A DNA stretch of 64,000 nucleotides from Flavobacteriales bacterium. Lineage in GTDB: Bacteria; Bacteroidota; Bacteroidia; Flavobacteriales_F; PHOS-HE28. The DNA lies in NCBI GenBank assembly GCA_023957375.1, contig JAMLHB010000001.1, positions 682,001 through 746,000 on the forward strand. Reading direction: 5' to 3'. Made by a program: the position numbers and the translations under genes. How positions within the stretch are numbered: position 1 is the first letter of the stretch; each line of letters begins with the position of its first letter. Under the pieces are notes generated by a model. The model did not search any database, had not been told where the DNA came from, and saw only the letters and a list, made by a program, of their open reading frames with translations. Shown here piece by piece: positions 1 through 7,042 of this stretch.

Positions 1-599
1 AACCTCCCCGACACGTCAAGTGCTGCCCCGGTGGCCCGTTCGTCCGCACTGCCGCCTATGTAGGTCGCGCCCACAAGCACGCCAGAGCCGCGGAAATGGG
101 CGACGAAGATGTCAAGTCCTCCGCCCGGTGATTGCTGGAAGCTCAGTGTATCCGTGGCGATGCTGTCCTGGGATGTGGTGTTGCCGACGAGATATACTCC
201 GCCAAGGCCATCATCCACCACCTTCACCGCTTCGTCGTCTTCCGTTCCGCCGAAATAGGTACACCACAACATGGACCCCTGTGGCGCGTACTTGGCCACG
301 AAGGCATCGGAAGTGCCCCCGCCATAGCGGCGCTGGTGGGTGAAGCCGCTCCTGCCCGTGGTGTCGTTGCCCAGCAGCAAGCTGTCGCTGGTGCGTCCGG
401 CCACATACACATGGCCGAAACCGTCGGTGGTGATGCTGTTCACTTGATCGGTCGCAAGCCCTCCGGCATAGGTGACCCAATTGGGAAGGATACTGGCTGC
501 ATCCTGGGCCCATGCATGTTGTGGTAGGGATAGCACCGTGCACAAGGCTAAAGCGGCCAACACAGTGGAACCGGATTGAGCATTCCTGGGGGAGGGCAT
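1..599 (-). CDS. Secreted SBBP-type beta-propeller protein, partial (C-terminal part lies outside the window)
   Basis: The minus strand is open from an ATG at 599 to the window edge, giving about 199 residues. It starts with a signal peptide (hydrophobic stretch LAALALCTVLSL, likely cleavage after HAWAQ). The mature part has SBBP-style blades: VTYAGGLATDQVNSITTDG, GHVYVAGRTSD, WCTYFGGTEDDEAVKVVDD and GGVYLVGNT. This family makes extracellular beta-propellers, in Bacteroidota usually T9SS cargo; the sorting domain would be beyond the left edge and is not seen. A weak -7-like box (TAGCTTGG, minus strand, about 626-633) precedes the start. It resembles the IS-split gene near 51-53 kb. Ligand or function is unknown. 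Confidence 0.85.
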   Translation of the reverse strand, partial: MPSPRNAQSGSTVLAALALCTVLSLPQHAWAQDAASILPNWVTYAGGLATDQVNSITTDGFGHVYVAGRTSDSLLLGNDTTGRSGFTHQRRYGGGTSDAFVAKYAPQGSMLWCTYFGGTEDDEAVKVVDDGLGGVYLVGNTTSQDSIATDTLSFQQSPGGGLDIFVAHFRGSGVLVGATYIGGSADERATGAALDVSGR

Positions 600-1282
600 G
601 TTGTGCATGGGAATGGGGTTTGGGACCAAGCTATCCCCGTTACCCCCGGTGGCCATGCGCATTTCCGGGTGCGGTCGGATTCCGCACGGCACCGGCAGGA
701 TGCCATGGATAACGGGACGCCCACAGTGCTTTGTGGCCATACAGTCCGGCCCGTTCCGGAAAAGGGTGTTATCGGTCTGGCCACGAGGGTAACAATGTAT
801 CAGGTACGTTGCACACCACACGCTCGACGACGCGCAAATCCCAAGTGCAGTCAGCCCTCATCCTGTTGTGGAAGTATGCTTTGTGCGCCTGGCAGGTACA
901 AGCATCCATCGCGAGCGTCATGCTGAAGATCCGTGGGCCATCCCGGCGCTCGCTTGCAGCGAGTGCCTCGAGCTCATCGGCCTCCGGCCGTCAGAACGTG
1001 GAAGAAGGCATGAGTTCCTTGTCGGAGCACTACGCATGCAGCAGCGTCCATGCGGGCAGTGGCTTGGATCAATTCAATGCGGACGCGTGAAACGGCCGGA
1101 GGCCGAAAGGGAATAAGGCACTCGGCACAGCCGAGCGCTGGGAGTGGGCAGCGAGGAGGCGCGAGCCCCGGAGTTCATCCGGGGGAGCGACCCCGCAGCG
1201 CCGTGGATGCTGGGCCTGACAAGTCCGGCTAAAGCGGAGCACGCGACCGGCCGCATTTGGGCCGGGCACGCCCACACCATCA
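600..1282. other. Long non-coding stretch with GC-rich inverted repeats
   Basis: No reading frame here has convincing protein character: the short ORFs are rich in Arg, Pro and Cys and overlap on both strands. A palindromic GGCCTCCGGCC near 980-990 is matched by its complement near 1091-1103. It may be decayed sequence; no parent gene was recognised. Confidence 0.5.
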
Positions 1283-1318
1283 CCTAATTCTGGTCCAACT
1301 TCCGTGATCGTAAGGACG
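1283..1318 (-). repeat. paaZ-3'-end-like repeat, copy 1
   Basis: On the minus strand this ends in TTGGACCAGAATTAGG, matching the last codons and stop of paaZ (CTGGACCAGAATTAGG at 3426-3441) with one difference. Upstream it also resembles the paaZ end (TTACGATCACGGAAG against TTGACGATGGTGAAG). It sits just downstream of the four-helix-bundle gene. See copies at 2027, 2706 and 3426. Confidence 0.55.
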
Positions 1319-1322
1319 ACCT

Positions 1323-1934
1323 TCATTTTGCCCCACCGCCTTTGCGCACCTTGTACAAGCGCTCGCTGAAGCCGCCTTGCTCCTCGAAGTCATGGCCCAA
1401 GCGCTGTAGCTGTCGATCGAGCATCGCATTGGTCACGTTGGAAAGAATACTACCGATGTTGGCCGCGATCTCCGGAATGCTGCGGTCCGGCAGGCGGTCA
1501 TTCACTTCCTTCACCCATCGGATCAACGGATCCACCTCTTTGAACCGCTTGTCGATCAGTTCCTGGCGGATGGGATCATCGCTGGGCCATTCTTTCAGTT
1601 TGTTCTGCCGGAGGAAGGCCTGGTAGTCCTTCCGCAATTCGGTTTGGCTGGCCTTGGCGACGTTCGTGAGGTTCATTTCCAACTTCTTGGAGGTGGCACT
1701 GAACACACTGCCCTCGGCAATGTTGCGGCTGCCGCTTCGCGCGGCTTGGTCCATCTGATCTCTGGTACGGCTTCCCGGCTCAATGAACTTCTTCGTGAAT
1801 CGCGTAGTAAAATCATAGAGCAGTTCGCCCACTTGGAAGCCAATGAGCTTTTCGAAGCCACCGCTCTTTCCAAAGACCTTGCTGTTGGGTGGTCCTTCAG
1901 GCATTTGGCCAAGATAAGGCCGCCCGCCGCACAT
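1323..1934 (-). CDS. Four-helix-bundle protein (23S rRNA intervening-sequence protein type) with suffix domain
   Basis: The middle carries the hallmark of the IVP/S23 four-helix-bundle family: RTRDQMDQAARSGSRNIAEG, then a Lys/Glu-rich helix with EMNLTNVAKASQTEL. The C-terminal half (about residues 110-200) is helical and matches the four-helix-bundle suffix type. Family members were first seen inside 23S rRNA intervening sequences but also occur as free genes; no rRNA is present here. The biochemical role is unknown. The start could be the Met at residue 11 (MPEGPPNSK). The gene lies in an accessory strip between two copies of the paaZ-end repeat and is co-oriented with paaZ, so it may be transcribed by read-through. 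Confidence 0.75.
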   Translation of the reverse strand: MCGGRPYLGQMPEGPPNSKVFGKSGGFEKLIGFQVGELLYDFTTRFTKKFIEPGSRTRDQMDQAARSGSRNIAEGSVFSATSKKLEMNLTNVAKASQTELRKDYQAFLRQNKLKEWPSDDPIRQELIDKRFKEVDPLIRWVKEVNDRLPDRSIPEIAANIGSILSNVTNAMLDRQLQRLGHDFEEQGGFSERLYKVRKGGGAK

Positions 1935-2026
1935 TCCCTCGGGTGGACACGGTGGACAGGGTAGGCAGCACCCGGTCCACCTGGTCCACCGTGCGGCGGG
2001 CCTGCGGGTGCTTTGGGCAAGCCCAG

Positions 2027-2041
2027 CCTAGTTCTGATCCA
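2027..2041 (-). repeat. paaZ-3'-end-like repeat, copy 2 (short)
   Basis: The minus strand reads TGGATCAGAACTAGG, differing from the paaZ end TGGACCAGAATTAGG at two positions. Similarity does not clearly extend further upstream, so this is the weakest copy; it could be chance if seen alone. Confidence 0.35.
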
Positions 2042-2173
2042 TTTTTTTCTCCATCCCGGCGCTCGGGTTGAGCTTCCATTTACCTGCGGGGCGACCCCGA
2101 GTGCCCGGCCTTTTATCCGCCTCCGGCGGGCAACCGCCTCACTTCCACTCTCGTGCGCGTAGAATCCCCCAGC

Positions 2174-2193
2174 CACGAGCGCGGACGCTCGCG
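2174..2193. repeat. REP-like palindrome, copy 1
   Basis: The sequence CACGAGCGCGGACGCTCGCG can fold on GAGCG/CGCTC arms. Three near-identical copies lie at 39711-39730, 39759-39778 and 40061-40080. It lies between the lipoprotein gene and the four-helix-bundle gene, outside coding sequence. Confidence 0.6.
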
Positions 2194-2221
2194 GCGGTTT
2201 TAGGGAATAAGCCTTCTCCAT

Positions 2222-2728
2222 TCATGGTGACCGGTCGACAGCGCTATCAACAGCAGTGAACTGGACTGTTTCGATCGACGGGGTTCTTGGCAGCGGGTCC
2301 CTTATGCCAAAGTGGGCCGGTCGGGATGCAGCACCGATCGCCATTGCGATGAGTGCGTTGATGCTGTCATTGTTCGTATGGATCGCAAAAAAGCCCGGCC
2401 AAGTGGTGCTGTGGGAATAGATCGCCCCCATACTGTCCAGCTCCAACCAGAAGGATCCGCCATCAACCGGTTGGTAATGGTCATCCCTCCATGCACGGAC
2501 AATATGGTCGGTTCCGTAGTAGGCAAAGACACATTGCCCCACAAGCGTATCGCGTTCTGAATGATGTCGCAACTGTTGAATCGTATCAACCGCCCCACTC
2601 AAGCCTCGATCCTCACCGATCATTTCAACATACGTCAAAGCGTGCCTGCTCTCAGTCTGTGTACAGGCTGAAAGGAACATCGCAAAGCCAATGATGACGG
2701 ATGTCTTCAATTCTGATCCAGTTTCCAT
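2222..2728 (-). CDS. Putative lipoprotein of unknown function
   Basis: Starting at the second Met (METGSELKTS), the protein has a hydrophobic segment VIIGFAMFLSAC ending in a lipobox-like LSAC, so Cys is the probable lipidation site. The rest (about 150 residues) shows no motif I recognise. An upstream ATG at 2737 is possible. The first codons overlap copy 3 of the paaZ-end repeat, so the start of this gene may have been formed by that sequence. GC content is lower than in neighbouring core genes, consistent with acquisition. Function unknown. Confidence 0.6.
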   Translation of the reverse strand: METGSELKTSVIIGFAMFLSACTQTESRHALTYVEMIGEDRGLSGAVDTIQQLRHHSERDTLVGQCVFAYYGTDHIVRAWRDDHYQPVDGGSFWLELDSMGAIYSHSTTWPGFFAIHTNNDSINALIAMAIGAASRPAHFGIRDPLPRTPSIETVQFTAVDSAVDRSP

Positions 2729-2744
2729 GATCGTCAAGGTCGGC
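2706..2744 (-). repeat. paaZ-3'-end-like repeat, copy 3
   Basis: The minus strand carries ACCTTGACGATCATGGAAAC followed by TGGATCAGAATTG, resembling the last 12 codons of paaZ (ATCTTGACGATGGTGAAG, then TGGACCAGAATTAG). The paaZ stop codon is lost by substitution and the sequence runs into the lipoprotein ORF. Confidence 0.5.
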
Positions 2745-2783
2745 GCCAGTTGGGCCCTTCCCGCGTTTCATCGTTCAAATTGA

Positions 2784-3020
2784 TCATGGCCGAGCGAACG
2801 CCAGTAGGAATATGAGAATTGTAGCGAAGCCGACCAGTCGGCTCTTGAAGGCTTGCTTGTCATACGGCTCCTTGGAGCTCTCGGGATCTTTCCAAAGTTG
2901 AGTATAGGTCACCTTCTTGCCACTAAGCCTTAGCCATCCATAGCGCACAGCCGCGCCGATCGTTCCGAGAAGATACCTTCCGAAAACGATGGTCGCCAGT
3001 TTGCCATAGGCATCGGTCAT
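2784..3020 (-). CDS. Small membrane protein of unknown function
   Basis: The 78-residue protein has a weakly hydrophobic N-terminal region (LATIVFGRYLLGTIGAAV) and a clear C-terminal transmembrane segment (VGFATILIFLLAFA). Its ATG overlaps the stop of the upstream 133-residue gene in an ATGA arrangement (3017-3020), implying translational coupling. The pair looks like a two-gene accessory cassette, and an effector/immunity or toxin/antitoxin relation is possible but unproven. No family recognised. Confidence 0.65.
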   Translation of the reverse strand: MTDAYGKLATIVFGRYLLGTIGAAVRYGWLRLSGKKVTYTQLWKDPESSKEPYDKQAFKSRLVGFATILIFLLAFARP

Positions 3021-3418
3021 AGTCGCTTGTTCATGATTTGCTCAACATAGTGTCGATGTTCCTTGTAGCCGTTCTGCTCAGGATGGTCCAGGTCCAACAT
3101 CTGGCCAAGTGCGGTGTCGAACGCCTGCCAGTTGTTCGCTTTGCACAGTTCTATAAGCTCGTAAACGGCATTCTCGCCGTAGAGATGGAAGATGGTATTG
3201 CTGAAGGTCTCATGCAATTCGCCCAGACCGGTCTCAAGGCAGCACACATCCAAGTCTGCCTTCAGCCAACCATCCTCGTTGGTGAGCATTGGGAATCGTC
3301 GCTTCAACATCGCTTCGAAGTCAGCGTAGGTGCCGATTTCAGCCAGGACACTCTCGTCAATCTCCTCCACGCTCGCGACCTTCCTCTTGAGGTTGAACAC
3401 GACAACATCCCAGCTCAT
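3017..3418 (-). CDS. Hypothetical cytosolic protein, first gene of a coupled pair
   Basis: The 133-residue protein starts MSWDVVVFNLKRKVASVEEI and is acidic, with no signal peptide or membrane segment. The second half (ETFSNTIFHLYGENAVYELI) looks alpha/beta. This style of small protein is common in Bacteroidota next to polymorphic toxin or immunity genes, but I cannot assign a family. Its ATG is 8 bases after the paaZ stop codon, so it is probably on the same transcript. It shares an ATGA overlap with the next small membrane protein. Confidence 0.65.
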   Translation of the reverse strand: MSWDVVVFNLKRKVASVEEIDESVLAEIGTYADFEAMLKRRFPMLTNEDGWLKADLDVCCLETGLGELHETFSNTIFHLYGENAVYELIELCKANNWQAFDTALGQMLDLDHPEQNGYKEHRHYVEQIMNKRL

Positions 3419-3425
3419 GGTGTGG

Positions 3426-3464
3426 CCTAATTCTGGTCCAGCTTCTTCACCATCGTCAAGATCG
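3426..3464 (-). repeat. paaZ 3' end, parent copy of the repeat
   Basis: These are the last codons of paaZ (TMVKKLDQN and stop) plus two bases. They are related to sequences at 1283, 2027 and 2706, which divide the downstream strip into units of about 720, 680 and 745 bases, all transcribed in the same direction. Confidence 0.55.
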
Positions 3465-5502
3465 TCGCCAGCGCCACCGTCTCCCCCGTCTCATCCACCA
3501 CATCCACCAGCCACTTCACAATCCCCCGCGCCACATCCGCACCCTTCGGCGAATCTTCCGTCTTCGGCCGCTTCTCCTGGTCCAACTTCTCCCGGCAGGT
3601 GAACTTCACTTGGATGGTCGATCCCGGATACACCGGCTTCAAGAACCTGCATTCTTCGATGCCGTAGTTCAACAACACCGGGCCTTTCGGCGGGTCCACG
3701 AACAGGCCAGCAGCGCGGCTCAGAATGAAATAGCCGTGCGCCACACGACCGGTGAAGACGGTGCCATCGAGGCTGTTGGCATCCATGTGCGCGTAGAACT
3801 TGTCGCCGCTCAGCTCGGCGAAGTCCTCGATGTTCTGCAAGGTCACCAAATGCTTTTCGGTGATCAGCGTGTCGCCGATGTGCAGCTCCTCGTAGTGCAG
3901 GCGGAAGGGATGCTTTTCCGTGAGGTGGTAGCGCGCGCCCTGCTGGTACTGCTGGGTGAGGGCGGTGATCATGCTGGGGCTACCCTGGATGGCGGTGCGC
4001 TGCAGGTAGTGCATCACGCCGCGCTTGCCGCCCATCTCCTCGCCGCCGCCCGCGCGGCCGGGACCGCCGTGTACCAGCGTGGCCAGCGGACTGCCGTGGC
4101 CGGTGTTCTCCTTGGCCATGTCGCGGTTCAGCACCAGCATGCGGCCGTGGTGGCTGGCCGCGCCCCACACAAACTGCTGCGCCGCCTGTTCATCGTTCGT
4201 GGCGATGGTGGCTACCAGCGAGCCCTTGCCCAGCTTGCTCAGCGCGATGGCGTCATCGAGGTTCTTGTACGGCATCAGCGTGCTCACGGGGCCGAAGGCT
4301 TCCACCTCGTGGCTCTGCAAGTTCTTCCAGGGCTTGTCGTTGCGCAGCAGGATGGGGCTCATGAAGGCGCCCTTCTTCGCGTCCGCACCGGTGACCTCCA
4401 CGCTCTTCGGATCGCCGTACACCAGCGCGCTGCCCTTCAGCAGCTCGCTCAGGCTGGCGCGCACTTCCTCGCGCTGCGCCAAGCCCACGAGCGAGCCCAT
4501 GCGCACACCTTCCACGCGCGGATCACCGATCACCGTGCCAGCCAAGCGCTTGCTGATGGCCTGCTGCACGTCTTCCACCAGATTTTCCGGCACCATGATC
4601 CGACGCACGCCGGTGCAACGCTGGCCGCACTTCAACGTCATCTCGCGGCCCACTTCCTTCACGAACAGGTCGAACTCCGGCGTGCCGGGCACGGCATCCG
4701 GCGCCAGCACAATGCTGTTCAGGCTGTCAGCCTCCATGTTGAAGGGCACGCTCTCGGCGATGATGCGCGGGTGCACCTTCAGCTTGCGGCCCGTGCTGGC
4801 GCTGCCGGTGAAGGTCACCACGTCCTGGCTTTCCACATGGTCCAGCAGGTCGCCCGCGCTGCCCACGATCAGCTGTAAGGCGCCCTCGGGCAGGATCTTG
4901 CTTTCCAGGATGGCCTTCGTCATGGCTTCGGTGAGGTAGCTGGTCACGGTGGCAGGCTTCACCACGGCGGGCACGCCGGCCATCCAGTTCACGGCGCATT
5001 TTTCCAACATGCCCCAGATGGGGAAGTTGAAGGCGTTGATGTGGACGGCCACGCCCTCCTTGGGCACCATGATGTGGTGGCCGATGAAGCTGCCGTTCTT
5101 GCTGGTCTTGATGGCGTCGCCGTCCACGTAGAAGGGCATGTTGCCCAGGGAGCGGCGCAGGCTGGCGTTGGCGAACACGTTGCCGATGCCGCCCTCGATG
5201 TCCACCCAGCTGTCGGCCTTGGTGGCGCCGGTGCGGTAGCTCACCTGGTAGAATTCCTCCTTGCGCTCCATCAGGTACATCGCCAGGGCTTTCAGCATCC
5301 GTCCCCGTTCCGGGAAGGTCATTTTCCGGAGCGGCGGACCGCCAACCTCCCGTGCGTAGGAAAGCATGCGGCCGAAGTCCAGCCCGCCGCTGCTGGTGGT
5401 GGCGATGGTTTCACCAGTGACCGCGTCGGTGAGCTCGGTCTGTTTGCCCGTGCCGGCGACCCACTGGCCGCAGGTGTAGTTCTGGAGTTGCATGTGTTTC
5501 AT
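3427..5502 (-). CDS. paaZ: Bifunctional PaaZ: oxepin-CoA hydrolase / 3-oxo-5,6-dehydrosuberyl-CoA semialdehyde dehydrogenase
   Basis: PaaZ opens the oxepin-CoA ring in aerobic phenylacetate degradation and oxidises the resulting aldehyde. The N-terminal about 520 residues form an aldehyde dehydrogenase: NAFNFPIWG, the general-base Glu in FNMEADSLN and the catalytic Cys in CGQRCTGVRRI. The C-terminal about 150 residues form a MaoC hot-dog hydratase with SGDKFYAHMD and GRVAHGYFILSRAAGLFV. The length (about 690) fits the family. The reading frame is open up to an ATG at 5547, but a -7-like box (TACTTTGC, minus strand, 5523-5530) lies downstream of that ATG, so I choose MKHMQLQNY at 5502 (5493 is also possible). 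paaABCD is about 4.4 kb away with unrelated genes between. Confidence 0.95.
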   Translation of the reverse strand: MKHMQLQNYTCGQWVAGTGKQTELTDAVTGETIATTSSGGLDFGRMLSYAREVGGPPLRKMTFPERGRMLKALAMYLMERKEEFYQVSYRTGATKADSWVDIEGGIGNVFANASLRRSLGNMPFYVDGDAIKTSKNGSFIGHHIMVPKEGVAVHINAFNFPIWGMLEKCAVNWMAGVPAVVKPATVTSYLTEAMTKAILESKILPEGALQLIVGSAGDLLDHVESQDVVTFTGSASTGRKLKVHPRIIAESVPFNMEADSLNSIVLAPDAVPGTPEFDLFVKEVGREMTLKCGQRCTGVRRIMVPENLVEDVQQAISKRLAGTVIGDPRVEGVRMGSLVGLAQREEVRASLSELLKGSALVYGDPKSVEVTGADAKKGAFMSPILLRNDKPWKNLQSHEVEAFGPVSTLMPYKNLDDAIALSKLGKGSLVATIATNDEQAAQQFVWGAASHHGRMLVLNRDMAKENTGHGSPLATLVHGGPGRAGGGEEMGGKRGVMHYLQRTAIQGSPSMITALTQQYQQGARYHLTEKHPFRLHYEELHIGDTLITEKHLVTLQNIEDFAELSGDKFYAHMDANSLDGTVFTGRVAHGYFILSRAAGLFVDPPKGPVLLNYGIEECRFLKPVYPGSTIQVKFTCREKLDQEKRPKTEDSPKGADVARGIVKWLVDVVDETGETVALATILTMVKKLDQN

Positions 5503-5522
5503 CCCGGCGATAGGCGGGAAGG

Positions 5523-5530
5523 GCAAAGTA
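5523..5530 (-). promoter_or_regulatory. Probable -7 promoter element of paaZ
   Basis: TACTTTGC on the minus strand resembles the Bacteroidota -7 consensus TAnnTTTG with one base fewer. It lies about 20 bases before the chosen start and is the main argument against the upstream ATG at 5547. Confidence 0.5.
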
Positions 5531-5608
5531 AACTCCAAGCTCATCAATGGCCCTTCCTTTCCCCAGGGCTATCGCGTCTTACCAGCAGCACAGAAAGGTA
5601 TGCACTGT

Positions 5609-5766
5609 GCGACGCCCTTTGGGGTCGACCACTGCGCAGGATGTGGTTTCTACGTTGTGTGACCCACTTCGGGGTCACCAGTCGTGTTTTCTCAACTGAC
5701 CCCAACGGGGTCACAGAGCGTAGCAATAACACGATAAATGGAGTTCGACCCCGGAGGGTGTCGCAC
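5609..5766. repeat. Cluster of four GGGGTC-type palindromes
   Basis: Four hairpin-like units occur in 160 bases: about 5609-5629 (GACGCCCTTTGGGGTCG), 5656-5679 (GTGACCCACTTCGGGGTCAC), 5697-5717 (TGACCCCAACGGGGTCA, perfect arms) and 5743-5766 (CGACCCCGGAGGGTGTCG). They share the pattern GACCC/GGGTC around short variable centres. They lie between the divergent paaZ and glycosyltransferase genes and fill most of this 412-base gap. They may be a REP-like family or protein-binding sites. Confidence 0.6.
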
Positions 5767-5914
5767 AAAATCCCATGCCTGACCAGGGAATAAGACGCGA
5801 TAGCCCTGCTTCCTTTCCAAGTGGTGAACTTGCGGTCGCACAGGGTCTGCGGGGTTGGGTTGCCTTTCCCCATACGCCGGAAGTTGGCCGCCCCGTGCGA
5901 TCTTCGCCGGGCCC

Positions 5915-7042
5915 ATGCGCTTTGCCTTTCTCTCTGCTTTTCCGCCTTACCGGGGCGGCATCGCCCAGTTCAGCACCGCCTTGGTGCACGAACTGCGGAA
6001 GGAGCATCAGGTTCAGGCCTTCACTTTCACCCGCCAATACCCGGACTTCCTCTTCCCGGGCACCACGCAATTTGATGAAGGACAAACCGACGAGATCGCG
6101 GCGGTACGGGTTCTTGACAGCATCAATCCGCTGACCTGGGCGCGCACGGCGAAGCGAATGGCTGCGGCAAAGCCCGAGGTGGCCGTGCTGCGCTACTGGA
6201 TGCCCTTCTTCGCGCCCGCCATGGGGGCGGTGGCAGCCAACCTGCGCAAACGCGACGTGAAGGTGGTCACCATCGTGGACAATGCCCTGCCGCATGAACA
6301 ACATTTCTACGACCAGCCGCTGACGCGTTGGTTCCTGCGGAAGAATGATGGGTATGTGGCCATGACCGATGCGGTGCGGCAAGACATCCTTTCCCTGCAT
6401 CCGCAGGCCAAGGTGAAGTTGATGCCGCACCCGTTGTACGACCATTTCGGTGCTCCGATGGACATGGTGGAGGCCCGCCGGAAGCTGGGCCTGCCCGCCG
6501 ATGCCCGCGTGTTGCTCTTCTTCGGCCTGATCCGCGACTACAAGGGCCTGGACCTGTTGATCGATGCATTCAACGGGCTGGATCCGCGTTACCACTTGTT
6601 GATCGCCGGCGAGCCGTACGGTGATTTTTCCCGCTACTCGGACTGGATCGAGCGAAGCCCCCTGAGCGCGAACATCCATGTGCACGCGCGTTTCATTTCC
6701 GATGCGGAAGTACCGGAATTCTTTGGCGCTGCGGATGCCGTGGTGCTGCCGTACAAAAGCGCGACGCAAAGCGGTGTCACGGCCATTGCCCTGCACTTCG
6801 GCGTGCCGGTGGTGGCCACGGATGTAGGTGGATTGAGGGAGATGGTGCGTACCGGCCAGACCGGTGTGCTCGTGCCCGGGGTTGATGCGTATGCCGTTCA
6901 GAACGGCATTGAAGCCCTGTTCAGCATCGACCCAATGGAGCTGCGCCGGGGCATTGCCGCGCTGCGTGAAGAGCTTACCTGGGCGCGGTTTGCGCAAGGC
7001 TTGGTGGAGTTCGCTGAGAGTCTGCAAGGCACTGGGGCTTAA
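5915..7042 (+). CDS. GT4-family glycosyltransferase
   Basis: This is a GT-B fold transferase of the WbuB/GT4 type, acting in the cytosol on a nucleotide-sugar donor for cell-surface glycan synthesis. The N-terminal motif MRFAFLSAFPPYRGGIAQF is the typical acceptor-domain start with the Gly-Gly loop. The C-terminal Rossmann domain has LLFFGLIRDYKGLDLLIDAF, VLPYKSATQSGV and GVPVVATDVGGLREMV, matching the donor-binding region. The open frame begins earlier (5855), but the Met at 5915 begins the conserved fold. The 3' end overlaps the convergent membrane-protein gene by four bases. Donor and acceptor are unknown. Confidence 0.9.
   Translation: MRFAFLSAFPPYRGGIAQFSTALVHELRKEHQVQAFTFTRQYPDFLFPGTTQFDEGQTDEIAAVRVLDSINPLTWARTAKRMAAAKPEVAVLRYWMPFFAPAMGAVAANLRKRDVKVVTIVDNALPHEQHFYDQPLTRWFLRKNDGYVAMTDAVRQDILSLHPQAKVKLMPHPLYDHFGAPMDMVEARRKLGLPADARVLLFFGLIRDYKGLDLLIDAFNGLDPRYHLLIAGEPYGDFSRYSDWIERSPLSANIHVHARFISDAEVPEFFGAADAVVLPYKSATQSGVTAIALHFGVPVVATDVGGLREMVRTGQTGVLVPGVDAYAVQNGIEALFSIDPMELRRGIAALREELTWARFAQGLVEFAESLQGTGA

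Noticed and set aside
1283..3464. Integron cassette array
   Set aside because: The repeated element has no attC-like inverted core sites that I can see and no integrase gene is present; it is reported only as cassette-like.
3610..4878. Long open frames on the plus strand over paaZ
   Set aside because: PaaZ motifs are complete on the minus strand; the plus-strand product is Ala/His/Arg-rich and without domains.
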